Shown piece by piece: positions 6,887 to 13,629 of a stretch of 23,611 nucleotides of DNA. The DNA is taken from positions 1 to 23,611 of the IMG/VR virus record IMGVR_UViG_3300026184_000144. One strand, given 5' to 3'. The DNA comes from a virus. Numbering within the stretch: the first letter of the stretch is position 1; the number at the start of each line of letters is the position of its first letter. A program made the position numbers and the translations under genes. The notes below the pieces were generated by a model, which searched no databases, was not told the origin of the DNA, and worked only from the letters and a program-made list of their open reading frames with translations.

Positions 6887-7287
6887 GCGACGAGGTCCAA
6901 AATATGGCCTCCGTACTCAGCCGGCTACTAGACCAACCAATAGATACTTGGTCGGGAAAGGTCCGGTTCAAGGGAGAATTGGTCTCCTTGATATGGGAGA
7001 CTCCCGACACTAGAAGGATACTTAACAAACAGCTAACCGTTATCGTCCCCGAAGGCGTTAGCAAAAAAAGACCAGGAAACCTTATCGCTAAATTCCCCGT
7101 GGCCAAGGGATACACCAATAGGAACCTATTCTTTCGGTCCGTTAAGTTGTCCACCTCTCACCTCCTCCAGGCATTTAAGAAGATCGAGAGTTATATCGAC
7201 ATCCAGGCCATAGAGGAAAACAACGCCCGGAATATGGCCCGAACCCAGGGAATAGACATCCCAAAGGGTAAGCCGGCAAACTCTTAA
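6883..7287 (+). CDS. Unknown 134-aa protein
   Basis: Coupled to the upstream gene by ATGA. A basic central region (KKRPGNLIAKFPVAKGYTNR) and a helical C-terminal part are visible, with no transmembrane segment. Around residues 11-14 an AGCCGGCT palindrome encodes Ser-Arg-Leu, one of nine copies in the window. Function unknown. Confidence 0.6.
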   Translation: MSDEVQNMASVLSRLLDQPIDTWSGKVRFKGELVSLIWETPDTRRILNKQLTVIVPEGVSKKRPGNLIAKFPVAKGYTNRNLFFRSVKLSTSHLLQAFKKIESYIDIQAIEENNARNMARTQGIDIPKGKPANS

Positions 7288-7308
7288 ACTATCTGAGGTA
7301 TAATTATT

Positions 7309-7584
7309 ATGAAGATAGGGCGAATTTCAAACCATAGGGAGGACCGATACGACCCGGTAAATGAGGAATATCTAGAAGATCAATCATTCCTTGTTATCGA
7401 CCACCGCGAGGGTTGTATCCATAATTATACCGATGAATGTCAAGAGATTTATATTAGAGATAGTCTCCGCCTTATTTTTGATTTATCTATCATGGTTCTG
7501 GTCGTTTTATTTGACCGGTTAACCTGGCCAATAAGGAGGTTTTTCCAACGACTATCTACTCACCGCCGGACCCGGACCTCATAA
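7309..7584 (+). CDS. Small single-pass membrane protein
   Basis: A 91-aa protein that begins 21 nt after the previous stop, with GAGGTAT before the ATG. Residues about 53-76 form one hydrophobic segment (LRLIFDLSIMVLVVLFDRL), followed by a strongly basic tail (RRFFQRL, RRTRTS), which predicts a cytoplasmic C-terminus. Its TAA stop at 7582-7584 overlaps the ATA at 7581 proposed as the terminase start. Position beside terL might suggest a lysis or packaging link, but there is no family evidence. Confidence 0.6.
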   Translation: MKIGRISNHREDRYDPVNEEYLEDQSFLVIDHREGCIHNYTDECQEIYIRDSLRLIFDLSIMVLVVLFDRLTWPIRRFFQRLSTHRRTRTS

Positions 7585-9353
7585 TTAGGATACTACCGGA
7601 TAGTCCGGGGTATCATGAGGCTCTAGCCGGTCATAAGCGCTCGGCCCTATATCCTGGGGATGACCCCAAGAGGAAAGAGGCCTCCCTCCGTTATTATACT
7701 AAGTACGTCCTGGGTTGTCAATTTGCCGACCATTTACAAGGCCAATGGATACACTATCTAACCCATATCAACACTAAGGCGGATTGTCACACCGACGAGG
7801 ACGGTAACTCCCTACACGACACCAAGTCGGGCGGGTGGATTGCCTACCGTGGTTCCATCAAGTCCACTATATCCCAGGCTTATACTAGCTGGCAATTATT
7901 ACGACATACAATTTATGAAGATACCTACGATATGGCCGTAGGGTCCTACTCATTGAAGAAATTGGGTAGGGAATGGCTCCCCTCCGTGGAGGTTATGCTC
8001 GACCTGGCCAAGGAGGTACTAGATCTAGAGTTCGAGTATGACACCAACAACACAGAAGAAATTAAAATCACATTAACAAAGATGGACGGGCGGACTAAGG
8101 TATATCGGTCCGACGCTATCTCTAGAATACAGACAGCTAGTTATAAATCTCCAATTCGTATGATGCACCCCGACGAGTGGATTATAGACGATTGGTTAGA
8201 CGAAACAATGGGAGATTTCCAGGAGGGAGAAAGGAAATTCAGACAAGAACTACTAGGAACCAGGACGGCCGAATGGAAAGACGAGGCCACGGGTGGAGCC
8301 GGCAAAGGGACCATAGTTAATCTACTAGGGACCATCCTCCGAGAGGACGACCTCCTCCATATGATGTCAAAGGGTGAGCTAGGTAATTTCACATTTTACG
8401 GTAAGTTCCACGCCTACCTAGAAATCGAGGAGGGAGAGACATACTCCGAGAAAGAACTATCCAAAATGACCCCTACATGGAACCGTAGGCCCCACAAGTT
8501 CCTTATGGCCCAGCGAAAGGACCAGGGAGACCACATATTCCAGGTTGAATACTTACTCAATCCTATTAGTGATAAATCCGCCCTCATTAAACACGAATGG
8601 ATAGACCACGCCAAGAAAATGGGAGAGAATCTCTCCTATGGTAGGCGGAAACATAAGAACGCTATCACCTCAGTAAGTGCCGTCGATTTCCAGGTCTCGC
8701 CTGATGGCGATTGGGGGGTAATAATGTCTATGGAGGCCGTTCCATTCGATGACGATCTAGAGAAGAAACCAAGGGTTAGAATTCTAGAGATGGAGAGAGA
8801 AAGGGGATGGGATGACTACGCCGTCCTCGATTATATCTACACAGATTATAACAAATATCGCCATGACCTGGTAGGGTTCGAGGATAACGGGTTCCAAGCA
8901 TGGGCCGGCAATCGTGCTATTAGGGATAAAATTACTTTCCCTCTCTACCGGCATAATACAACCGGTAAGACCTACAAGAGAAAGTCCTCCCAGGATGTCC
9001 AACACTCCGGTAAGGGAATGGATAAACAAAAGCTCGACCTCATGGCCAGGCATAATATAGGTCTCCTCCGGTCTACTATGGCCACGTTCGATTTAGCCTT
9101 ACCAACAGCCACCGAAAGCGATAGAGAGAAAACAGCTATCATTACCAAGGAATTGAGAGGCTGGCAATGGGACAACTCCAAAGGTCGATACGTCCATAAA
9201 GGAAAGACTAAGGATACTAGCTTAGGCCTACTCATTGGGTTGATTACTCTAGATATAGCCCTCGGCTCATCCGTTGACGTGGAGGCCGTAGACCTGGACA
9301 ATGTCGAGGATGACTACGACGACCCCAGGGATATAGATATAACATTAAGGTAG
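7581..9353 (+). CDS. terL: Terminase large subunit, apparent ATA start
   Basis: The packaging motor and headful nuclease, 590 aa from the ATA at 7581. The first ATG (7932) would give 473 aa and lose the ATPase P-loop. In-frame codons before it encode a Walker A-like RGSIKST (90-96), and no ATG, GTG or TTG lies between the upstream stop at 7512 and 7932. Other landmarks: Walker B IIDD (201-204), coupling motif GTILREDD (about 250-257), then the RNase H-like nuclease with Asp369 (VDFQVS), Glu434 (FEDNGFQ) and Asp545 (DTSLGLL). The ATA overlaps the previous TAA (ATAA). ACG 7548 or ATC 7554 after AAGGAGGT (7533-7540) are alternative starts. The last codons overlap the 54-nt repeat. Identity is secure; the start is not. 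Confidence 0.92.
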   Translation: MIRILPDSPGYHEALAGHKRSALYPGDDPKRKEASLRYYTKYVLGCQFADHLQGQWIHYLTHINTKADCHTDEDGNSLHDTKSGGWIAYRGSIKSTISQAYTSWQLLRHTIYEDTYDMAVGSYSLKKLGREWLPSVEVMLDLAKEVLDLEFEYDTNNTEEIKITLTKMDGRTKVYRSDAISRIQTASYKSPIRMMHPDEWIIDDWLDETMGDFQEGERKFRQELLGTRTAEWKDEATGGAGKGTIVNLLGTILREDDLLHMMSKGELGNFTFYGKFHAYLEIEEGETYSEKELSKMTPTWNRRPHKFLMAQRKDQGDHIFQVEYLLNPISDKSALIKHEWIDHAKKMGENLSYGRRKHKNAITSVSAVDFQVSPDGDWGVIMSMEAVPFDDDLEKKPRVRILEMERERGWDDYAVLDYIYTDYNKYRHDLVGFEDNGFQAWAGNRAIRDKITFPLYRHNTTGKTYKRKSSQDVQHSGKGMDKQKLDLMARHNIGLLRSTMATFDLALPTATESDREKTAIITKELRGWQWDNSKGRYVHKGKTKDTSLGLLIGLITLDIALGSSVDVEAVDLDNVEDDYDDPRDIDITLR

Positions 9354-9402
9354 GTACTGCATGGACCACGTCGGAACCGAGGTCGTCGCTCGAAGGACAA
9401 CT
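9349..9402 (+). repeat. 54-nt direct repeat, copy 1
   Basis: Matches 18404-18457 in the same orientation and at identical length. The first 12 nt differ at one position, nt 13-19 are unrelated, and the last 35 nt (from ACGTCGG to GACAACT) differ at one position (C against A). It begins in the last codons of terL and ends in the gap before the gene at 9461. A small CGAG/CTCG hairpin is possible in the conserved part, but the differences between copies do not support one conserved RNA fold. It borders the head module on its left. Confidence 0.85.
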
Positions 9403-9422
9403 TTAAACCGAGGTGATAAGCC

Positions 9423-9443
9423 GTAAACTATAAGACTTTACAG
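9423..9443 (+). promoter_or_regulatory. TATA-like box within a GTAAA/TTTAC inverted repeat
   Basis: GTAAA (9423-9427) and TTTAC (9437-9441) flank CTATAAG (9428-9434). The TATA-like core lies about 30 nt before the ATG at 9461, which has no clear Shine-Dalgarno, fitting a leaderless or short-leader transcript. Similar TGTAAA/TTTACA pairs occur at 13550-13592 and 19127-19157, so this may be a shared operator of late promoters. Confidence 0.5.
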
Positions 9444-9460
9444 CCGGCTAGTAATATGTA

Positions 9461-9961
9461 ATGTCACTAGAGGAGATATTCGCCGAATTCTTGGGAGAGT
9501 TAATTTTAGGGGGAGCCGTTATCGGTGTCGCTTATATTTACAAGTCTCAAATGTTGGCAGTTATTAAGGAACTAGGTAAATTATGGATTAACCGGGACGA
9601 GGACCGGAAAGAGACCATTTACTCCGTGCTAGGTATTGAAGCAAATAAACACCACGGGAAAGAGGTCGAGGGTCCACCTCCAGGACCGGATAACCTACCA
9701 ACTAAAGATTGGTTGGAGGGGCAATTCGGAACCCTGGCCGAACAGAACCGAGACACCCAGGACCGTATTACAGTTATGGGCGTCCGTCTAGATATTCTAG
9801 AGGAAAGCCACAATATTAACCCGGATGTAAAGATAACCACCCAGGACGAGAAGAACCTCAAAAAGGCGGTTAAGACTATTGAGTCGGTCCCGACTCCAAA
9901 GAAGAAGGACCGAATTAAGGAGATAGACGACTTAATCTCCCAATACGACGAGGAGGAGTAA
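9461..9961 (+). CDS. Single-pass membrane protein between terL and portal
   Basis: A 166-aa protein. Residues about 10-28 (FLGELILGGAVIGVAYIY) form one membrane segment near the N-terminus. The rest is soluble and highly charged with a Pro-rich stretch (EGPPPGPDNLP), a helical region near 88-115 and a Lys/Glu-rich end. An N-terminal anchor with a long charged soluble part is also seen in some phage holin-like or spanin-like proteins, but no family is recognised and the position inside the packaging/head block gives no firm role. The stop lies 4 nt before the portal ATG. Confidence 0.65.
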   Translation: MSLEEIFAEFLGELILGGAVIGVAYIYKSQMLAVIKELGKLWINRDEDRKETIYSVLGIEANKHHGKEVEGPPPGPDNLPTKDWLEGQFGTLAEQNRDTQDRITVMGVRLDILEESHNINPDVKITTQDEKNLKKAVKTIESVPTPKKKDRIKEIDDLISQYDEEE

Positions 9962-9965
9962 TTAA

Positions 9966-12743
9966 ATGGGGTTTCTCGAAAATATAAGTAGATGGCTGAG
10001 GGGAGTACCCGAACCGTCGAATTTTTCCGGTGTGCTTATCGACGTCGAGGATACAGTCCTAGACGAGAACCATATCGCTAGAAACCAAGTCGAGGACCCA
10101 TTCAGTGAACAAACCCTCCGTAAGGCAAAACTCCCGGAGTGGTTCACCAATCACCCTTATGGAGTCCCTAGAACAGATAACGATTATCTATACCGTAAAC
10201 TGGCCCAAATGGGGATAGTTCAACGGTGTATAATGGTAGTTCTGGACGAGGTTCTAGATAGCCCGTGGGATATAGTACCCTCGGACCCTATGGACGACTC
10301 AGATAGTGTTAAGGCCGAGGCTACCAGGGTAAAGGAGAAGCTACTAAAGATCAACTCGAACGAGTCCTCCTACTTCCAGGAATGGAGAAAGGCATTAACG
10401 GACTATTTCGAGGTCGGGGACGGTGTCCTCGTTAAGATGTTTGATAGCTCAGCCTATACCGACGTCAACGGTCACAAATTACTTTTACCCAACACACCGG
10501 CGGGTAAGTTCGAGGCTTTCCAGGTTAAGGCCTACGACTCGACCCAATTCCAGGTATTCGCCACACCTTACGGGGACATACTAGGCCACTTCCAATTTAA
10601 TTTTAGAGCTAGTCCCCCTAGATTTTTTACACCCAGGGAAACGATTATCCTCCAGGATAACCCCACCACTTACCGCCACTATGGACGGTCCAGGATTAAA
10701 CAAGTTAAAGAGTTCCTGGAGATGGTGGGCGCCCAAATGCTTCAAATGAGAAATTACTATCAGAAAGGAGGTATTTTCCAGGGTATCGTTAAAACTACAG
10801 GGTTCGCCAAGGACGAGAGAGATAAGGTTAAGAAATTCTTTCAATCTAAATTTAGAACCATGGCGCACAAGATAGGCCTTATTCAGTCTACCAGTGAGTC
10901 GGCCACGGTTGACTTTATCCCACTTATGCTTAGTGTGGAGGACCTGGCATTCCTTAACGGGCTCGACTTTGTCCAAAGGTTCGTAGCCTCTGTTTATGGT
11001 GTCACTCCTGGAGAACTTGGTCTTAGTGGCGATGGGTCTAAAGCCGGTCGCGCTGAGGAGGGGCGAGTCTTTAGAAGGAGGACGGTCCGTACTATGAAAC
11101 ATATGATTGAGTACCGGACCAATAACGAGGTAATAGCTGAGTTATCCCCAGGTGGAACGGTTAAATTCCAATACGACAACACTCCCGAACCGGAGATTAG
11201 ACGTATCGAACAGGAAATCGCCGGCTCCCAGCTAGACCGGGACCAAATTACCCTTAACGAGTGGAGGTCTCAAAACGGATTACATCCCTATCCCGAAGGC
11301 TACGGAGATAAGCCCAAGGGATTGATGGAGCAAGAGAAAAAGGAGGAGAACGCCAAGATTATGGCCGAGAAGCTAGGCGGTAATGGGTCCACCCCTCCAG
11401 GCGTACCGGATGAAGGTAACGAGATGGAGGGACGAGAGGACTCCGATACCGAGCCGGCCGTTAGTTCTGAGGAGGACACCGAGGGAGGAGACCCCGAAAA
11501 GAAGGGCGAGGACCTGGACAAAAAGGCCCCCTATTTGAGGTCCCACGCCGACCCGGTCGTCCTGGCTACGGAGGTTCTTAAGATCGTAGTACCTCTAATT
11601 AATGGGTCCAAGAAGGATTTAGACGCCCAGGATGTCGATGTCTTTACACCCGATGAAAAGCCAAAGGCTGACATTGACGAGGAATGTATCTCCAAGAACT
11701 ACGCTAGGATTAAGACCAACTTCCCCGACATCGAGGACAAGGAGGCATTGGGTAGAGCCCTGGAAATATGCGCCCTGGCCAAACATCCCAGCGACTCGGA
11801 GAAAGACACCAAGGCCCTGGCTCGACAAGTGGACCTTAAGGATATTTCCGATAAGGAGAAGGATAAGCGACTCGATGAACTTTACACCCCCTTAGAGGAT
11901 GAAATCCGGTCCAATGCAACCAAGCTATTCAATGAGTGGAGGGAGCAACTTCTCAATTTACCACTAGAAACTATGAGCCTGGACGACGTTAAACGGACGG
12001 TGGAGCAAATAGTAGACCACGGACAATTAGCCGAGGTAATAGCTGAGGAGTTATTCGAGGCATTCCTTACAGGTCTCAAATTGACCGATGATCTAGAACT
12101 AGAGGAGTTAGGAAGTTTCAACCTACCCGATAGCCAGGCCATTGAGTACTTTAAGTCCCAGCCCCTTATAGTGGCCGAGTCAATCGCCGAGAGACTGGAG
12201 AACCGGCTAAGGTTCGAGCTAAGGGACTCCATTACCAAGGGAATTAGTATACCCAAGATGAGGGAGAAAATACGGTCAGTAATGGGAGATTTCACAGATT
12301 ACGAGTCCGACCGGCTGGCCAGGACCGAGGTTACCAACGCCTCGACCTGGGGAAGAATTAACCAAATGCGAGCCAACGGCCGGGACGAGTGGAAGTTCTA
12401 CACCGCCCTGGACGAGAGGGTTTGTCCTCAGTGTGGCCCCTTACATGGGAATGTATTCGACATAAAGGACCTGGAGTTTAAGCCTCCAGTCCATCCTAAT
12501 TGTAGATGTACGGTCTTAACAACCGTTGGAGACTCAGACACTAAGTCCGCCTGGTTCCCTACCGCCGAGATAGGTAAGATCGAATTCAAGTATAAGAGAC
12601 CCATCGAGAACATTCTAACCGAATTGTACGTTATAGAGGACCTCGGTTATCGTGGTGTAAGCCGTGAATTAGAGGTAAGCCATACAACAATAGCCAATTG
12701 GGTTAAAATGATTGGTATTCAAAAACAGGAAGTAGAAGCCTAA
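9966..12743 (+). CDS. Portal - MuF - HTH fusion protein
   Basis: A 925-aa protein with at least three parts. Residues about 30-435 are a portal protein (DNA entry ring at the capsid vertex): SPWDIVP, a long ring region, and FVASVYGVTPGELGL near 340-354, followed by a C-terminal crown. About 450-540 is a charged linker. About 570-610 has DIDEECISKNYARI...ALEICALAK, like a Cys-containing helical domain known from other phage head proteins. About 783-850 is an SPP1 gp7/Mu F-type domain: ARTEV, then the cysteines CPQC and HPNCRC that probably bind zinc. The last 44 residues (882-925) read as an added HTH (YRGVSRELEVSHTTIANWV). Portal-MuF fusions are known in tailed viruses; the HTH end is unusual. 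Confidence 0.88.
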   Translation: MGFLENISRWLRGVPEPSNFSGVLIDVEDTVLDENHIARNQVEDPFSEQTLRKAKLPEWFTNHPYGVPRTDNDYLYRKLAQMGIVQRCIMVVLDEVLDSPWDIVPSDPMDDSDSVKAEATRVKEKLLKINSNESSYFQEWRKALTDYFEVGDGVLVKMFDSSAYTDVNGHKLLLPNTPAGKFEAFQVKAYDSTQFQVFATPYGDILGHFQFNFRASPPRFFTPRETIILQDNPTTYRHYGRSRIKQVKEFLEMVGAQMLQMRNYYQKGGIFQGIVKTTGFAKDERDKVKKFFQSKFRTMAHKIGLIQSTSESATVDFIPLMLSVEDLAFLNGLDFVQRFVASVYGVTPGELGLSGDGSKAGRAEEGRVFRRRTVRTMKHMIEYRTNNEVIAELSPGGTVKFQYDNTPEPEIRRIEQEIAGSQLDRDQITLNEWRSQNGLHPYPEGYGDKPKGLMEQEKKEENAKIMAEKLGGNGSTPPGVPDEGNEMEGREDSDTEPAVSSEEDTEGGDPEKKGEDLDKKAPYLRSHADPVVLATEVLKIVVPLINGSKKDLDAQDVDVFTPDEKPKADIDEECISKNYARIKTNFPDIEDKEALGRALEICALAKHPSDSEKDTKALARQVDLKDISDKEKDKRLDELYTPLEDEIRSNATKLFNEWREQLLNLPLETMSLDDVKRTVEQIVDHGQLAEVIAEELFEAFLTGLKLTDDLELEELGSFNLPDSQAIEYFKSQPLIVAESIAERLENRLRFELRDSITKGISIPKMREKIRSVMGDFTDYESDRLARTEVTNASTWGRINQMRANGRDEWKFYTALDERVCPQCGPLHGNVFDIKDLEFKPPVHPNCRCTVLTTVGDSDTKSAWFPTAEIGKIEFKYKRPIENILTELYVIEDLGYRGVSRELEVSHTTIANWVKMIGIQKQEVEA

Positions 12744-12876
12744 ATAAACTAATGCACAATTTAAACTAATTATTCATCAAAACTTTACGATTTTAAGGGG
12801 GGTTAGAGCCATTTATTTTTTTATCGAGGGGTATAGCCTATCTAGTATTGGTACGAAATACGGATATTTTCAACTA
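12744..12876. terminator. Convergent intergenic region with T-rich terminator-like tract
   Basis: This 133-nt gap lies between converging genes. A T-rich stretch at 12811-12823 would end the plus-strand portal transcript in the manner of archaeal U-tract termination. Immediately before it, GGGGGGTTAGAG (12797-12808) is the reverse complement of an 11-nt part of the C-rich tract at 692-702. For the minus-strand operon this motif therefore reads CTCTAACCCCCC downstream of its last gene. No open frame is credible here. Confidence 0.5.
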
Positions 12877-13269
12877 TTAGAAGGATTTAGCATTCGGAGG
12901 AATATCGAGTTTCTTAAACTCGAACTTATCCTTAATGTGGCTATGGAAATATTTACCGTGAGACTCGGCCTTAAGTAATTCCATATACTCCAATAGCGGA
13001 ACCTCGCTATATTCATAGACGTTACCGCCCTTGAACCTAATAGATAGTATCTCGGTATCCTGGTTATACCGGACGGCCTCTAGATTGGATGAATTAAGGA
13101 GAACAATCTCTCCTATGTTCTTAAATATTTCAATCTCTTTCTTAACTCCCTGGAGGGCCTCGATAACGTAATCGAGTTGATCGGTCCCAACATTGAGACC
13201 CCACATAGTGGAATAACCTTGTTCTTCTATTCGGGCCTCCTCGCCCTTTCTATAAACATTCAGTGTCAT
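12877..13269 (-). CDS. KTSC-domain protein
   Basis: A 130-aa protein whose residues about 60-121 match the KTSC domain pattern: SSNLEAVRYN, then LSIRF, GGNVYEYSEVP, a helix ending AESHGKYF, and a final IKDKFEFKKL strand. KTSC was named for its occurrence at the C-terminus of some lysyl-tRNA synthetases and occurs as a small stand-alone protein in many phages; its activity is not established. The N-terminal half here is unrelated, with a helical stretch at 31-52. It lies on the minus strand among plus-strand late genes, with its own TATA box 28 nt upstream of the ATG and almost no leader ribosome site. Confidence 0.75.
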   Translation of the reverse strand: MTLNVYRKGEEARIEEQGYSTMWGLNVGTDQLDYVIEALQGVKKEIEIFKNIGEIVLLNSSNLEAVRYNQDTEILSIRFKGGNVYEYSEVPLLEYMELLKAESHGKYFHSHIKDKFEFKKLDIPPNAKSF

Positions 13270-13311
13270 AGTGAGTAAGTATTCTCTAGATAATTTATAA
13301 AATGTCTTAAT
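13265..13311 (-). promoter_or_regulatory. Minus-strand promoter unit A (near-duplicate of unit B)
   Basis: Read on the minus strand, a TATA core (TTTATAAA, 13294-13301) is followed by GAGAATACTTACTCACT and then the ATG at 13269. TATA centre to ATG is about 28 nt, so the mRNA is probably leaderless or nearly so. The unit is nearly identical to 13485-13531, exactly 220 bp away. Confidence 0.7.
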
Positions 13312-13489
13312 CTAATTTCTCTAGTTTGTACGAGGTTAAATCATGAATATTAACGGTTATTTCGGTACTATCAGTCTTAAAAGTGATAGTTTGTAAATCT
13401 AAATCTTTGGTTACTTTTGGCTTAGCCTTGAAAGTATGTTCTTCTAAAGGCTCATTATGGTTGTATCGGATTGATAATCGATGGGTCAT
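13307..13489 (-). CDS. 60-aa protein, unknown
   Basis: A short basic/polar protein with strand-like alternation (LQTITFKTDSTEITVNIHDL), suggesting a small beta fold. It has its own copy of the promoter used by the KTSC gene and, like it, starts Met-Thr. The near-identical upstream region and start context indicate duplication of a promoter-start cassette rather than of the whole gene, since the two proteins are unrelated beyond the first residues. The stop lies close to promoter A. Function unknown. Confidence 0.6.
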   Translation of the reverse strand: MTHRLSIRYNHNEPLEEHTFKAKPKVTKDLDLQTITFKTDSTEITVNIHDLTSYKLEKLD

Positions 13490-13531
13490 AGTGAGTAAGT
13501 ATTCTCCAGGTCCCTTATAAAATGTCGTTAC
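13485..13531 (-). promoter_or_regulatory. Minus-strand promoter unit B
   Basis: Read on the minus strand, TTTTATAA (13515-13522) is followed after a short variable stretch by GAGAATACTTACTCACT and the ATG at 13489. About 38 of 47 positions match unit A, with differences concentrated between the TATA box and the GAGAATAC block and at the far upstream edge. The conserved block downstream of the TATA box could be an initiator or a regulator site. Confidence 0.7.
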
Positions 13532-13549
13532 ATCATACGGTAAGCATAA

Positions 13550-13605
13550 CTGTAAACCCCCAGCCGGCCCATAGACTTAGGTAATTTTACAGCATATATA
13601 TTAAG
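13550..13605 (+). promoter_or_regulatory. Promoter of the protease gene with CTGTAAA/TTTACAG inverted repeat
   Basis: CTGTAAA (13550-13556) is perfectly inverted as TTTACAG (13586-13592), directly next to a TATA box (TATATATTAAG, 13595-13605) identical to that of dpdA. The protease ATG is at 13630, preceded by GGTGAT at 13612-13617. The inverted repeat upstream of the TATA box is a likely activator or repressor site. It shares a short gap with divergent promoter B. Confidence 0.6.
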
Positions 13606-13629
13606 TTTAGAGGTGATGAAAGGTTAACT

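Noticed and set aside
7533-7560. Frameshift from the small membrane gene into terL at the TTTTT run
   Set aside because: The slip would need a mismatched re-pairing, the adjacent AAGGAGG is at a spacing that favours +1 rather than -1, and the product would attach a membrane segment to the terminase.
9349-9402. 54-nt repeat as a tRNA, ribozyme or CRISPR array
   Set aside because: There is no cloverleaf, no recognised ribozyme core, no tandem repeat-spacer arrangement, and changes between the copies do not support one consistent fold. A solitary CRISPR-repeat mimic remains untested.
10581-11102. 173-aa open frame antisense to the portal gene
   Set aside because: A shadow of conserved portal coding sequence; no start signals or recognisable pattern.
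13270-13280. GTGAGTAAGT resembling a eukaryotic 5' splice site, repeated at 13491
   Set aside because: It is the complement of the conserved leader between the TATA box and ATG of two minus-strand genes; no intron context exists.
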